A DNA stretch of 49,006 bases. Origin: DASTGO01 sp035719045. Lineage in GTDB: Bacteria > Actinomycetota > Actinomycetes > Actinomycetales > Kineosporiaceae. This document shows positions 23,222-33,413 of this stretch, in pieces (the stretch's first letter is position 1; every line of letters begins with the position of its first letter). The stretch covers positions 1 to 49,006 of the forward strand of contig DASTGO010000374.1 in NCBI GenBank assembly GCA_035719045.1, read 5' to 3'. A program made the position numbers and the translations under genes. A model generated the notes under the pieces. The model did no database searches. It was not told the origin of the DNA and saw nothing but the letters and a program-made list of their open reading frames with translations.

Positions 23222-25186
23222 CGCGCGACCTTCCGGCTTCTCCTGCGGGAGTTCGCCGCCGTCCGGACCGGCGGCCGGGTGCTCCCGCAGGTCGATCACC
23301 GCGGGGGTGGCCTGCCCGGCCGGCTCGGCGGTCCGCGCCCGGTGCTCGTCCTCGGCCCGGGCGAGCAGGTCGGTGATCTCGCTGCCGATCAGCTCGTGCC
23401 GCTCGATCAGGGCGTCCCGCAGCGCGGCCACCAGGTGACGCTTGGCCGAGAGCAGTTCCAGCGCGACGGACTTCTGCGCCTGCAGCAGCTCCTCGACCAT
23501 CCGGCGGCCCTCGGCGTCACCCAGGACCCGGCTGAACAGGTCCCCGCCGAACGGGGAGGACCCGCCCGCCGCGAACGAGATCAGCGTGTCGGACATCCCG
23601 GCCGCGCCCACCATCTGCACCGCCAGGCCGGTCGCGTACTGCAGGTCCCCGCCCGGGCCGGTGGTGATGTCGCCGAAGAACACCTCTTCGGCGGCCTGCC
23701 CGCCGAAGGCGATCTGGATCAGGGCCAGCAATTCGCTGCGGGACCGGGTGTACACGTCCTCGCGGTCGCCGTGGGCGAGCAGGCCCAGGGCGTTGGCCCG
23801 CTTGATGATGGTCAGCACCTCCAGCCGCCGGTGCGGTGCGACCAGCCAGGCCATCACGGCATGGCCCGCCTCGTGGGTGGCGATCAGCCGCTGCTCGTGG
23901 TCGGTGTAGCGGACCGGGTGGCCCAGCCCGACCTCGGTGACCAGCCGGGCGTGCTCGAGGTCCGCCCAGGTCATCCGGCTGTCACCGCGACGGACGGCGT
24001 TCACCAGGGCCTCGTCGAGCAGATGCTCGATCATCACCGGGGTGTACCCCTGGGTGACACCGGCCAGCGCATCCCGTCGCTCGTCGTCGTCCAGAGCCTC
24101 GACATGCGCCTTGCGGGCGAGGAAGTGGTCGACCAGCTCGCGCCGGCCCGCCTTGTCCGGGGGGTCGAAGACCAGCCGCCGGTCGAACCGCCCGGGACGC
24201 AGCAGGGCCGGGTCGAGGCTGTCCGCCCGGTTCGTGGCGGCGATCAGCAGGATGTTGGCCGGCTCCGGCCGCGGGGCGGGGATCTGCCGGTGCGCGGGCA
24301 GCACCCGGTTCACCGCACCGGTCACCGCACCCCGGACCTGCTGCCAGGGGGTCGGGGTGTCGAACGACTGCAGCTGGATCAACAACTCGTTGACCACCCC
24401 GCCGACACCCTCGCTGATCGCCGAACGGTTGTACACCGAACGGTGGTGCACCGAGGGGTCGCCGAGCAGTCCGGAACCCAGGCGGTTCAGGGGGTCCGCC
24501 GCCACCGCCGGCATACCGCCCCGGGCCATCGCGATCGCGTCGATCTCCTCGATGAACCCGATCGCGCCGCCCTCGGTCCGGGCGGCCTTGCGCAACGCGG
24601 CGAAGTACGCGCGGATCTTGCGGGCCGTCGCGCCGTACATCATCGACTGGAACGAGGTCGCGGACACGAACAGGAACGGCACCCCCGCCTCGGCGGCCAT
24701 CGCCTTGGCCAGGTGGGTCTTGCCGGTACCCGGAGGACCCTCGAACAGCAGCCCGCGCCGGGGTGTCCCGCCCATCTCCTGCCGGAACCGGCGCCCGGAC
24801 AGGAACAGGTCCAGCGAGCGCCGGACGTCCTCGGTGACCGCGGCCAGGCCCTTGACGTCGCTCATCCGGACCTCAACCTGTTCCGGGCGCAGCAGCACGT
24901 GCGGGGACCGCCCGGAGACGAAGGTCGACGCCGCCAGGGTCCCGATCATCACGAGGAAGAACAGCCCCGACATCAGGTACAGCGGATCCACCTGCGGCAG
25001 CGACGGCAGCCCGACCGGGTCACCGGCCAGCAGCCGGTACCACAGGAAGGCGGCCACCGGACCGAGCACGGCGGCGATCCGCAGCAGCAGGCGCCGGCGG
25101 CGGCGTTCCCGGGCGACCGCGACATCCGGCCCGGCCGGTCCCCGATCACCGTCCAGGACCGTCCCGCTGCGATCCACCTGCGCCAT
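23219..25186 (-). CDS. Atypical FtsH-like AAA+ zinc metalloprotease
   Basis: A 655-residue membrane protease. Two membrane segments (~34-52 and ~69-90) are joined by only ~16 residues, so the usual FtsH extracytoplasmic domain is missing. The AAA+ module has Walker A GPPGTGKTHLA (150-160), a Walker B reading GFIEEIDAI where FtsH has DEID, a pore loop SMMYGA with Tyr in place of the usual Phe, and sensor/second-region sequence AATNRADSLDPALLRPGRFD. About 100 residues lie between Walker B and sensor 1, far more than normal, with no Gly-rich spacer. The M41 peptidase domain has HEAGH (438-442) and Asp514 in GPGGDLQYATG, so it should be proteolytic. ATG 25186 follows GAGGAGG. By family knowledge it degrades membrane or regulatory proteins. 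Substrates are unknown; it is probably a paralogue of a canonical FtsH elsewhere. Confidence 0.85.
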   Translation of the reverse strand: MAQVDRSGTVLDGDRGPAGPDVAVARERRRRRLLLRIAAVLGPVAAFLWYRLLAGDPVGLPSLPQVDPLYLMSGLFFLVMIGTLAASTFVSGRSPHVLLRPEQVEVRMSDVKGLAAVTEDVRRSLDLFLSGRRFRQEMGGTPRRGLLFEGPPGTGKTHLAKAMAAEAGVPFLFVSATSFQSMMYGATARKIRAYFAALRKAARTEGGAIGFIEEIDAIAMARGGMPAVAADPLNRLGSGLLGDPSVHHRSVYNRSAISEGVGGVVNELLIQLQSFDTPTPWQQVRGAVTGAVNRVLPAHRQIPAPRPEPANILLIAATNRADSLDPALLRPGRFDRRLVFDPPDKAGRRELVDHFLARKAHVEALDDDERRDALAGVTQGYTPVMIEHLLDEALVNAVRRGDSRMTWADLEHARLVTEVGLGHPVRYTDHEQRLIATHEAGHAVMAWLVAPHRRLEVLTIIKRANALGLLAHGDREDVYTRSRSELLALIQIAFGGQAAEEVFFGDITTGPGGDLQYATGLAVQMVGAAGMSDTLISFAAGGSSPFGGDLFSRVLGDAEGRRMVEELLQAQKSVALELLSAKRHLVAALRDALIERHELIGSEITDLLARAEDEHRARTAEPAGQATPAVIDLREHPAAGPDGGELPQEKPEGRA

Positions 25187-25490
25187 GCGCCCGCCTCCTC
25201 AGCTCCCGTCCGGCGCAGGTCCAGACGCCCCGCCGACCCGTCCAGCGTGAGCCGAACGGGACTGCGAGACGCGCGCGCAGGCAGGGATCGACCCGTCCGC
25301 CGCAGGGATTCACCCGCCCGGCGCAACCTGTTCGGAGCAGGCCGGACACGTCGCGTCATCGCCCTCACCCGCTGGGGAAACCGGACCACCATTCGTCACA
25401 GCGAGCGCGGCACGCCGGCAGCCGACCCCGACACGGTCGTTGGGACGAATGACGGACCGCCCCGGCCCGGGACGTCGGGCTGCCCCGGGC
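25187..25490. other. Gene-free stretch between the FtsH-like and aminotransferase genes
   Basis: No convincing coding frame is present. The region must hold the ftsH-like promoter. It also carries an inverted pair CATTCGTC (from 25390) and GACGAATG (25444-25451), and repeated CAGGGAT-(C/T)-(C/G)-ACCCG boxes near 25280-25310. No promoter consensus could be fixed. Confidence 0.4.
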
Positions 25491-25620
25491 GTCGGCGGAC
25501 GGAGCGGGACCGGGGCGGGACCGGGCGTCGGCGGACGGAGCGGGACCGGGGCGGGAGCGGGGCGGGAGCGGGCGTCGGCGGACGGAGCGGGACCGGAGCG
25601 GGACCGGAGCGGGACCGGGG
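25491..25620. repeat. GC-rich tandem repeats abutting the aminotransferase stop
   Basis: GTCGGCGGACGGAGCGGGAC recurs at 25491, 25527 and 25574, interspersed with short CGGGACCGGGG and CGGGAGCGGGG units, running to the stop codon of the aminotransferase at 25621. It is noncoding and one-strand purine-rich. Confidence 0.85.
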
Positions 25621-26904
25621 TCAGTGACGGTGCAGGTCCTCCAGGGCACCGGCCAGCTGGTCGACCGCCCAGTGCAGCTCGCTCTCCTCGATGACCAGCG
25701 GCGGGGCCAGCCGGATGGTCGAGCCGTGCGTGTCCTTGGCGAGCACGCCCCGGTCGGCGAGCCGCTCGCAGACCTGCCGGCCGGTGCCGAGCCCGGGCTC
25801 GACGTCGATCCCGGCCCACAGCCCGGCGGACCGGACCCCGACCACGCCGCGGCCGACCAGCCCGCCGAGCCGGTCGGCGAGCACCTGGCCCAGCTGCCAG
25901 GCCCGGGCCTGGAACTCTCCGGTCTCCAGCAGCCCGACCACCGCCCGGCCGACCGCACAGGCCAGCGGGTTGCCGCCGAAGGTGCTGCCGTGCGTCCCGG
26001 CGGTCAGCACGCCGAGCAGTTCGCGACGGGCCACCACCGCCGAGACCGGCACGATGCCCCCGCCGAGCGCCTTGCCGAGCAGGAAGGCGTCCGGCGCGAC
26101 GGTCTCCCGCTCGCAGGCGAACGTGGTGCCGACCCGGCCGAGTCCGGACTGGATCTCGTCGGCGAGGAACAGCGCCCTGTGCCGGTCGCAGGCGGCCCGG
26201 ACCGCGGCGAGGTATCCCTGCGGCGGGATGATCACCCCGGCCTCACCCTGGATCGGCTCCAGGAGCACCGCGACGGTGGTCTCGTCCATCACCGCCTCCA
26301 GGGCCGCGGCATCCCCGTACGGCACCCTGCGGAAGCCCGGCGTGAACGGGCCGAACCCGTCACGTGCCACCGGGTCGCCGGAGAAGCTGACGATCGTCGT
26401 GGTCCGGCCGTGGAAGTTGCCCTCGGCCACGACGATGGTCGCCTCGTCGGCCGGGACCGCCTTGATCTCGTAGCCCCACTTGCGGCTCATCTTGATCGCG
26501 GTCTCGACGGCCTCGGCGCCGGTGTTCATCGGCAGCACCATGTCCATCGCCGGACCGCCGCAGGCCCGCGACGCCCGGTCGGCCAGGCCGGACAGCCCCT
26601 CGGCGAAGCCCTCGAGCTGATCGTGCAGGAAGGCCCGGGAGGTGAGGGTGAGCCGTTCCAGCTGCCGGCGGGCGGCCTCGACGAGCACCGGGTGCCCGTG
26701 CCCGAAGTTCAGGGCGGAGTAGGCGGCCAGGCAGTCCAGGTACCGGCGGCCGCTGACGTCGGTCACCCAACTGCCCGCGGCGGACGCGATGGTGACCGGC
26801 AGCGGGTGGTAGTTCGGGGCGAGCCGGGACGGCGCCGGCTCCGGGGCGCAGGCGGGTGCGGGGATCGCGGCGGACGCGGTCGGGCGGTCGCTGGCGGCGG
26901 TCAT
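25621..26904 (-). CDS. rocD: Ornithine aminotransferase-like class III transaminase
   Basis: A 427-residue PLP enzyme of the ornithine-oxo-acid transaminase type, converting ornithine and 2-oxoglutarate to glutamate semialdehyde and glutamate. Motifs: DVSGRRYLDCLAAYSALNFG, LPMNTGAEAVETAIKMSRKW, EGNFHGRTTTIVSFSGD, EPIQGEAGVIIPPQGY, FLADEIQSGLGRVG (PLP-ring Asp), LLGKALGGGIVPVSAVV with the Schiff-base Lys, and HGSTFGGNPLACAVG. These match RocD closely; other class III transaminases such as ArgD are less likely. ATG 26904 follows GGGAGA. No arginine-catabolism genes are adjacent. It is divergent from the STAS gene across 289 nt. Confidence 0.9.
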   Translation of the reverse strand: MTAASDRPTASAAIPAPACAPEPAPSRLAPNYHPLPVTIASAAGSWVTDVSGRRYLDCLAAYSALNFGHGHPVLVEAARRQLERLTLTSRAFLHDQLEGFAEGLSGLADRASRACGGPAMDMVLPMNTGAEAVETAIKMSRKWGYEIKAVPADEATIVVAEGNFHGRTTTIVSFSGDPVARDGFGPFTPGFRRVPYGDAAALEAVMDETTVAVLLEPIQGEAGVIIPPQGYLAAVRAACDRHRALFLADEIQSGLGRVGTTFACERETVAPDAFLLGKALGGGIVPVSAVVARRELLGVLTAGTHGSTFGGNPLACAVGRAVVGLLETGEFQARAWQLGQVLADRLGGLVGRGVVGVRSAGLWAGIDVEPGLGTGRQVCERLADRGVLAKDTHGSTIRLAPPLVIEESELHWAVDQLAGALEDLHRH

Positions 26905-27193
26905 GGCCTGTCTCCCGGTGCAGCCTCTGGGCCTGTGCGGCGCCCGCGCCCACTCTGGCACCCGGCCGGCACGCATCTGACGGTCCCGCGCCGGTCGGCA
27001 TGCCGGCGCCTGAAAGCGAGCGTAGGGACGGTATCGGTGTGCACGGTGTCGGGCGAGGCCGACGGGGATCCGGTCACCACGTGAGAGGCATTGATCACCC
27101 ACACGTGACCAACGTCTCTGGCCGGTGGATGATCAGGGGCAGAAGGTGGTCCCCAGCCATCGGAGCAGGGACACGACTCGGGGAGGTCGCGGG

Positions 27194-27718
27194 GTGGCCG
27201 TGCGAACGACGCCCAGTTCAGGGCAGCTCGGAGACGGGCCGCCACCGGGGGATGCGGAGGAGCCGGGCGGGCAGCCGCAGCGGCAACCGGCACATCTCCT
27301 GCCGTTCTCGGTGTCCGCCGTCGTGGTGGACAGCACCGCCGTGCTCAGCATCGTCGGCCGGGTCCGCCTCGGAGCGCTGCCCGCCTGTCGGCACGCCGTC
27401 GACAACCTGCTGCGGGACGGCGTCGAGCAGATCACCGTCGACCTCCAGGTCGCCCACTTCGACGACGAGTCGATCGCCCTGCTGGCCCTGATGCGCCGCT
27501 ACACCGCCCGGCACGGGGTGCGCCTCACCCTTGCGGAGATCCCGCCCCAGGTGGCCCGGGTCCTGGAACGTGCCGGGGTGAGCTGGCTGTACCGGACCAG
27601 CGCCGAGTCCTCCGGGACCGTCCCGCTGGACGACCCCCGGGGCAGCGAACGCCGCCACTCGGAGCGCGACACCCCGGACCGGCGCGCCCCGAGACCGCCG
27701 ACCCCACCCCAGATCTGA
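27194..27718 (+). CDS. STAS-domain protein (anti-anti-sigma factor-like)
   Basis: A 174-residue protein whose centre (~residues 40-135) is a STAS domain: VLSIVGRVRLGALPACRHAV, ITVDLQVAHFDDESIALLAL and LAEIPPQVARVLERAGV. In FDDES the Ser lies where SpoIIAA-type proteins are phosphorylated (DSS-G), so regulation by a serine kinase/phosphatase pair is plausible. Termini are Pro/Arg/Gln-rich and disordered. GTG 27194 is chosen for the GGGGAGG at 7 nt; GTG 27125 would add 23 poorly coding residues. A PP2C phosphatase/HATPase protein is encoded 3.3 kb downstream on the same strand, but no link is proven. Confidence 0.85.
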   Translation: MAVRTTPSSGQLGDGPPPGDAEEPGGQPQRQPAHLLPFSVSAVVVDSTAVLSIVGRVRLGALPACRHAVDNLLRDGVEQITVDLQVAHFDDESIALLALMRRYTARHGVRLTLAEIPPQVARVLERAGVSWLYRTSAESSGTVPLDDPRGSERRHSERDTPDRRAPRPPTPPQI

Positions 27719-27864
27719 CCCTCCGGATCACCTGCGCGCGGTCTGACACGCGGATCGCCCGGGCGTGGTCTCGCGCCGGGTGACCGTCCCCGTCCCCGTC
27801 CCCGGTCCCGGTCCCGGTCCCCGGCAACGGTCCCGGCACCGGGGGCACCCAGCACCACACGCCC

Positions 27865-27888
27865 CGGCACCAGGGGCACCCAGTGCCG
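27865..27888. terminator. Possible hairpin between convergent STAS and mshB genes
   Basis: CGGCAC pairs with GTGCCG across a 12-nt loop. The 187-nt gap also contains pyrimidine-rich CCGTCC/CCGGTCC tandem units and two near-copies of GGCACC-x-GGGGCACCCAG. Confidence 0.35.
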
Positions 27889-27905
27889 CGGGTCCCGGGC
27901 GCGCC

Positions 27906-28829
27906 TCACACCCCGGCGAACAGGTCCGTCTCACGTCCCTCGGCGTCGAACGGGGCCGCCGGCCGGCCGGTCACCAGCCGGTAGTACTCGACCCCGACCA
28001 GCGGCTGGCCGACGCCGTTGCTCAACGCGAAGAGCGGCCCGTCCACGATGATCTGGGTGGCATGCGCCCGCATCGCGGCGGCCTTGTGCCCGGTGTACGC
28101 GCTGCCGTCGACGGACGTGGTCACCTGATCGTCCGGGACGATCATCGAGGGCAGCGGACCATCGGCCGACCAGCCCTCGAACGGGTTCTCCCCCGCGGCG
28201 GTGAGCTCGGCCAGCGCCCGCCGGACGGTCGTCTCCGGCAGCACGATCCAGTAGGTCTTCGGCACCGCCCAGGCGGACCCGCCCGCACCCTCGGCCGACC
28301 CGGCCAGCTCGACGGCCCGCATCGTCACCCGGTGCGCCTGAAGGTGATCCGGATGCCCGTACCCGCCGCCCGGCTCATAGGTGACCAGCACCTGCGGACG
28401 AACCTCCCGGACCACGTCCGCCAGCCGCTGTGCCGCCTCGTCGACATCGGCGAGGGCGAAGGCGTCCGGGCTCAGATCCGGGACGGGGATCACCGAGCCG
28501 TCCGGCGCGTAGGCCATCCCGGAGTCGCGGTACATCCTGGCCTCGCGCCCGTGCCCGGCCTCCCCGAGGAAACGGTGGTCGCGCACCCCGAGCGCGGCCA
28601 TCGCCGCCGCCAGTTCGGTCTCCCGGTGGGCGCCGAGCCCGCCCTCGGCGTCCGCGGCCAGGTGGGCCAACTCCGGGACGAGGATCTCCCCCAGCTCGCC
28701 GCGGGTGCAGGTGACCAGGGTGACCGCCGCGCCGGCCGCCGCGTACCGGGCCATCGTGGCGCCGTTGTTGATGGTCTCGTCGTCGGGATGGGCGTGCACC
28801 AGCAGCATGCGGTGAGTCGGCTCCGTCAT
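27906..28829 (-). CDS. mshB: N-acetyl-GlcN-inositol deacetylase (mycothiol synthesis)
   Basis: A 307-residue PIG-L/LmbE-family zinc deacetylase that removes acetate from GlcNAc-Ins, the second stage of mycothiol synthesis. Zinc ligands are seen in LLVHAHPDDETINNGATMAR (His14, Asp17) and in GGGYGHPDHLQAH (the distal His). TLVTCTRGELGEILVPEL is the family landmark after the first strand. The C-terminal part, including AHATQIIVDGPLFALSNGVG, fits MshB rather than the related mycothiol-conjugate amidase Mca. ATG 28829 has CAGAAT 7 nt upstream; ATG 28838 is a close alternative. It lies downstream of typA on the same strand, as in mycobacteria, but a strong terminator separates them. Confidence 0.93.
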   Translation of the reverse strand: MTEPTHRMLLVHAHPDDETINNGATMARYAAAGAAVTLVTCTRGELGEILVPELAHLAADAEGGLGAHRETELAAAMAALGVRDHRFLGEAGHGREARMYRDSGMAYAPDGSVIPVPDLSPDAFALADVDEAAQRLADVVREVRPQVLVTYEPGGGYGHPDHLQAHRVTMRAVELAGSAEGAGGSAWAVPKTYWIVLPETTVRRALAELTAAGENPFEGWSADGPLPSMIVPDDQVTTSVDGSAYTGHKAAAMRAHATQIIVDGPLFALSNGVGQPLVGVEYYRLVTGRPAAPFDAEGRETDLFAGV

Positions 28830-28920
28830 GGCCCGCATTCTGCGCCATCGGCCCCGTTTCCACCGCCGCGCCAACGCCGACCTGCGCGCGCGGCAAACGG
28901 CGCTGCCTGTCCCCACCGCC

Positions 28921-28952
28921 CCCGTGCGGTCCGGCTGCCCGGACCGCACGGG
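28921..28952 (-). terminator. Strong hairpin terminator after typA
   Basis: A perfect 14-bp stem (28921-28934 with 28939-28952) and a 4-nt CTGC-type loop lie 13 nt beyond the typA stop, before mshB on the same strand. Confidence 0.8.
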
Positions 28953-28964
28953 CGGCATGAGAGG

Positions 28965-30854
<1,890 letters not shown>

Positions 30855-30941
30855 GCGAAGGGGCTCGTTCCGTGGGGGGTGGGCGGCTGCTGCCAGCCGC
30901 GAGACGGGTTCATCCTACGAGCCGTGGTGACCTGGGCCGCT

Positions 30942-30955
30942 CCACCCTAGGGTGG
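30942..30955. promoter_or_regulatory. Symmetric divergent -10 palindrome between typA and the phosphatase gene
   Basis: CCACCCTAGGGTGG is a perfect 14-bp palindrome. It contains TAGGGT in both orientations, sharing the central TA. Each copy can serve as a TANNNT -10 for the gene on its side, so the two promoters would be mutually exclusive at this site, or the palindrome may be an operator. Confidence 0.4.
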
Positions 30956-30976
30956 GATCGGGCAACTCATGTCGAG

Positions 30977-33238
30977 ATGTCCCTTTCCGAGCGCTCCGAG
31001 GAGCGGGGGTGCGCGCCCGTGACGCAGACCTCACCTGCGCTGTCCCTGCTCACCAGCGCCCTGGAACAGCTGCCTGAGGCGGTGCTGGTCTGCCGGCCCT
31101 GTCCGCCTACCGACCTGCCCGGCGGCCCGGTCCCCGCCCCGCCGGCCATGGAGCCGGGTTCCCCGACGGGCGACGGCCTGGCCCCCGGACTGGATCACCG
31201 GACGCCCGCGCGGACCGGACCGGCGGACTACGAGGTGGTGTGGGCGAACGCCTGCGCCCGGTCGGCCCACGACCCGGACCCGGCAGGCACGGACCTGGAC
31301 CCGGCAGGCACGGACCTGGACCCGGCGGGCACGGTCGGCAGCCGATGGAGCCGGCTCTACCCGCCGGCGGCGCTCGGCACCGCCCTGACCGTGGCGGGCA
31401 CGGTACTGGCCGGTGGCGGGCCCGCAGAGGGTGAACTGGCGGTGGAGGCGGGCGCGGCGGCCCGCCCCGGCCACTACCACTACCACGCCGCCCGGCTGGC
31501 CGACGGGTCACTGCTGTGGGTGCTGCGGGACATGTCCGACCGGCACCAGGTGACCGCTGACCTGGCCGACCGGGAGCGACGGCTGCGCCGGGCGCTGATC
31601 AAGCTGCAGGGCCTGCAGGACATCACGGCCGCCCTCGCCGGGGCGACCACGATGACCGATGTCGCCCGCGTGGTCACCGACATCACGTTCGAGGTGCTCG
31701 GGGTGGCCAGCGGCGGGCTGGCCCTGCTCGACCCGCGCCGGGAGACCCTGGTGTTCCGTCGGCTCACCGGGGTCTCGGAGGCCTTCCGCGAGGCGTGGGG
31801 AACCATCCCGATGAGCGAGGACAACCCGCTCTCCTGCGCCGTCCGTGAGCAGCGGCCGGTGTACCTGCGGGACCTGGCGCAGGTACGGGAACGCTGGCCC
31901 TCGCTCGCCTCCACGATGGCCGGGGAGGGCAGGGCCATGCTGCCGCTCACCGCGGACCGCCCGCTGGGCGGGATGGCCCTGGTCTGGGACCACGCCAAGG
32001 AGTTCAGCGACTCCGAGCAGCTGTTCCTGGCGACCATGGCCGCCCAGTGCGGGATCGCCCTGGCCCGGGTGCAGCTGTTCGAGGCCCAGGCCACCGCCGC
32101 CCGCCACCTCCAGCGGGCCCTGCTGCCGGCCGAGCTCCCGGCGCTGGACGGCGTCCGGACGGCGGTCCGGTACTACACCGCCGAGGGCGATGCGGTGGGC
32201 GGGGACTGGTACGACGCGTTCGCCCTGCCCAGCGGCGGGATCGGCCTGGTGATCGGCGACGTCGAGGGCCACAGCACGGCCGCCGCCGCGATCATGGGCC
32301 AGGCGCGCAACGTGATCCGGGCCTACAGTGCCGAGACCAACACGCCCGCCGAGGTGCTCACCCGGGCCAACCGCTTCCTCGCCGCGCACACCGACGTCCT
32401 GGTCACCTGCTGCTACCTGGAACTGCGGCCGGCGGACCGGACCGTGACCATCGCCAGCGCCGGACATCCCGCACCGGTGCTGGCCGAGCCCGGTGGCCAG
32501 GTCAGGGAACTGCCGATCGACCCGGGCCCCCCGCTGGGCGTGCTGGCGGACACCGGCTACGACGAGCAGACCGTGCTGGTGGCCCCGAACAGCACGCTCA
32601 CGCTGTTCACCGACGGACTGGTCGAGCAGCACCCGGGCCACACGCACGGCGGCCTGCCGGACCTGCTGCACACCGCCTCCGCCCTGGCCGACCGGTCGCC
32701 GGACGTGATGGCCGACGCGCTCGCCGACCTGATCGGCGACGGTCCCGCGGCGGACGACACCGCCGTGCTCGTGGTCCAGCTCACCGACGACCCGCACGCC
32801 GGCACCCGGCACGATCCGGCCCGGCAGGCCGCGACGAGCCTGCCGACCACGACGAGCCGGGTGTTCGGTCCCTCCCCCGCGGCGACCCCGGCCGCCCGCC
32901 ACTACGTCCGTGACCTGTTGCATGCCTGGGGGTTGGCGAGGCTGGCCGAGGCCGCCGAACTGCTGGTCTCCGAACTGGTCACCAATGCCGTGGTGCACAC
33001 CGCGGGGCAGGTCCGGCTGTCACTGCGCCGGACCGCGGGTGACCGGGTCTGGATCGGTGTCCAGGACGACAGCGAGCGGATGCCCCGGCAACAGAGCGCC
33101 GGCGGGGACGACGTGGCCGGTCGTGGCCTGGCGATCGTCGCGCTGCTGGCGGACCGGTGGGGCGTCGAGCCCTGCTCCAGTGGCGGCGGCAAGATCGTCT
33201 GGCTGGAGCTGTGCGCCTGCGGCCCCCACGCGGCCTGA
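30977..33238 (+). CDS. PP2C/SpoIIE serine phosphatase with GAF and anti-sigma-type kinase domains
   Basis: A ~753-residue cytoplasmic regulator. The first ~190 residues are low complexity with a degenerate PAS-like part (VWANACARSA; LADGSLLWVLRDMSDRHQ) and a short coiled coil. A GAF domain spans ~210-365. The SpoIIE-type PP2C domain follows: AEGDAVGGDWYDAFALPSGG, VIGDVEGHSTAAAAIMGQAR, FTDGLVEQHPG and ADDTAVLVVQL, with all metal-binding Asp residues. The C-terminus is an HATPase_c domain of the RsbW/SpoIIAB type: SELVTNAVVHTAGQVRLSLR (N-box) and GRGLAIVALLADRWG. It can be expected to dephosphorylate a STAS protein and perhaps phosphorylate one. The start is uncertain: ATG 30977 is the first after the promoter; GTG 31019 has a weak GGGGG leader. 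Confidence 0.9.
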   Translation: MSLSERSEERGCAPVTQTSPALSLLTSALEQLPEAVLVCRPCPPTDLPGGPVPAPPAMEPGSPTGDGLAPGLDHRTPARTGPADYEVVWANACARSAHDPDPAGTDLDPAGTDLDPAGTVGSRWSRLYPPAALGTALTVAGTVLAGGGPAEGELAVEAGAAARPGHYHYHAARLADGSLLWVLRDMSDRHQVTADLADRERRLRRALIKLQGLQDITAALAGATTMTDVARVVTDITFEVLGVASGGLALLDPRRETLVFRRLTGVSEAFREAWGTIPMSEDNPLSCAVREQRPVYLRDLAQVRERWPSLASTMAGEGRAMLPLTADRPLGGMALVWDHAKEFSDSEQLFLATMAAQCGIALARVQLFEAQATAARHLQRALLPAELPALDGVRTAVRYYTAEGDAVGGDWYDAFALPSGGIGLVIGDVEGHSTAAAAIMGQARNVIRAYSAETNTPAEVLTRANRFLAAHTDVLVTCCYLELRPADRTVTIASAGHPAPVLAEPGGQVRELPIDPGPPLGVLADTGYDEQTVLVAPNSTLTLFTDGLVEQHPGHTHGGLPDLLHTASALADRSPDVMADALADLIGDGPAADDTAVLVVQLTDDPHAGTRHDPARQAATSLPTTTSRVFGPSPAATPAARHYVRDLLHAWGLARLAEAAELLVSELVTNAVVHTAGQVRLSLRRTAGDRVWIGVQDDSERMPRQQSAGGDDVAGRGLAIVALLADRWGVEPCSSGGGKIVWLELCACGPHAA
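31276..31334 (+). repeat. 21-bp tandem repeat inside the phosphatase gene
   Basis: Two exact 21-bp copies (31276-31296, 31297-31317) and a 17-bp third with one change encode Asp-Pro-Ala-Gly-Thr-Asp-Leu repeats in the low-complexity N-terminal part. The reading frame is preserved. Confidence 0.85.
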
Positions 33239-33413
33239 ACTGCGGCCTCACAGGCGGCGTCCACGCACTGCAAGCAGGCGCACCGCAAGCAGTCGCACCG
33301 CAGAGCAGTCGGACCGAAAAGCAGACGCCGTCGCGCCGGGCCGCTGCCAGACTGGCGCCCGCAACCGCCCGCTCCGGGCGGACTCGAAGCCCGCAGCGTC
33401 CGACGGAGGCAGG

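Noticed and set aside
22649..25627. A 992-codon plus-strand open frame opposite the flavin reductase and FtsH-like genes
   Set aside because: Complementary-frame artefact of codon bias; the minus-strand proteins have complete motifs.
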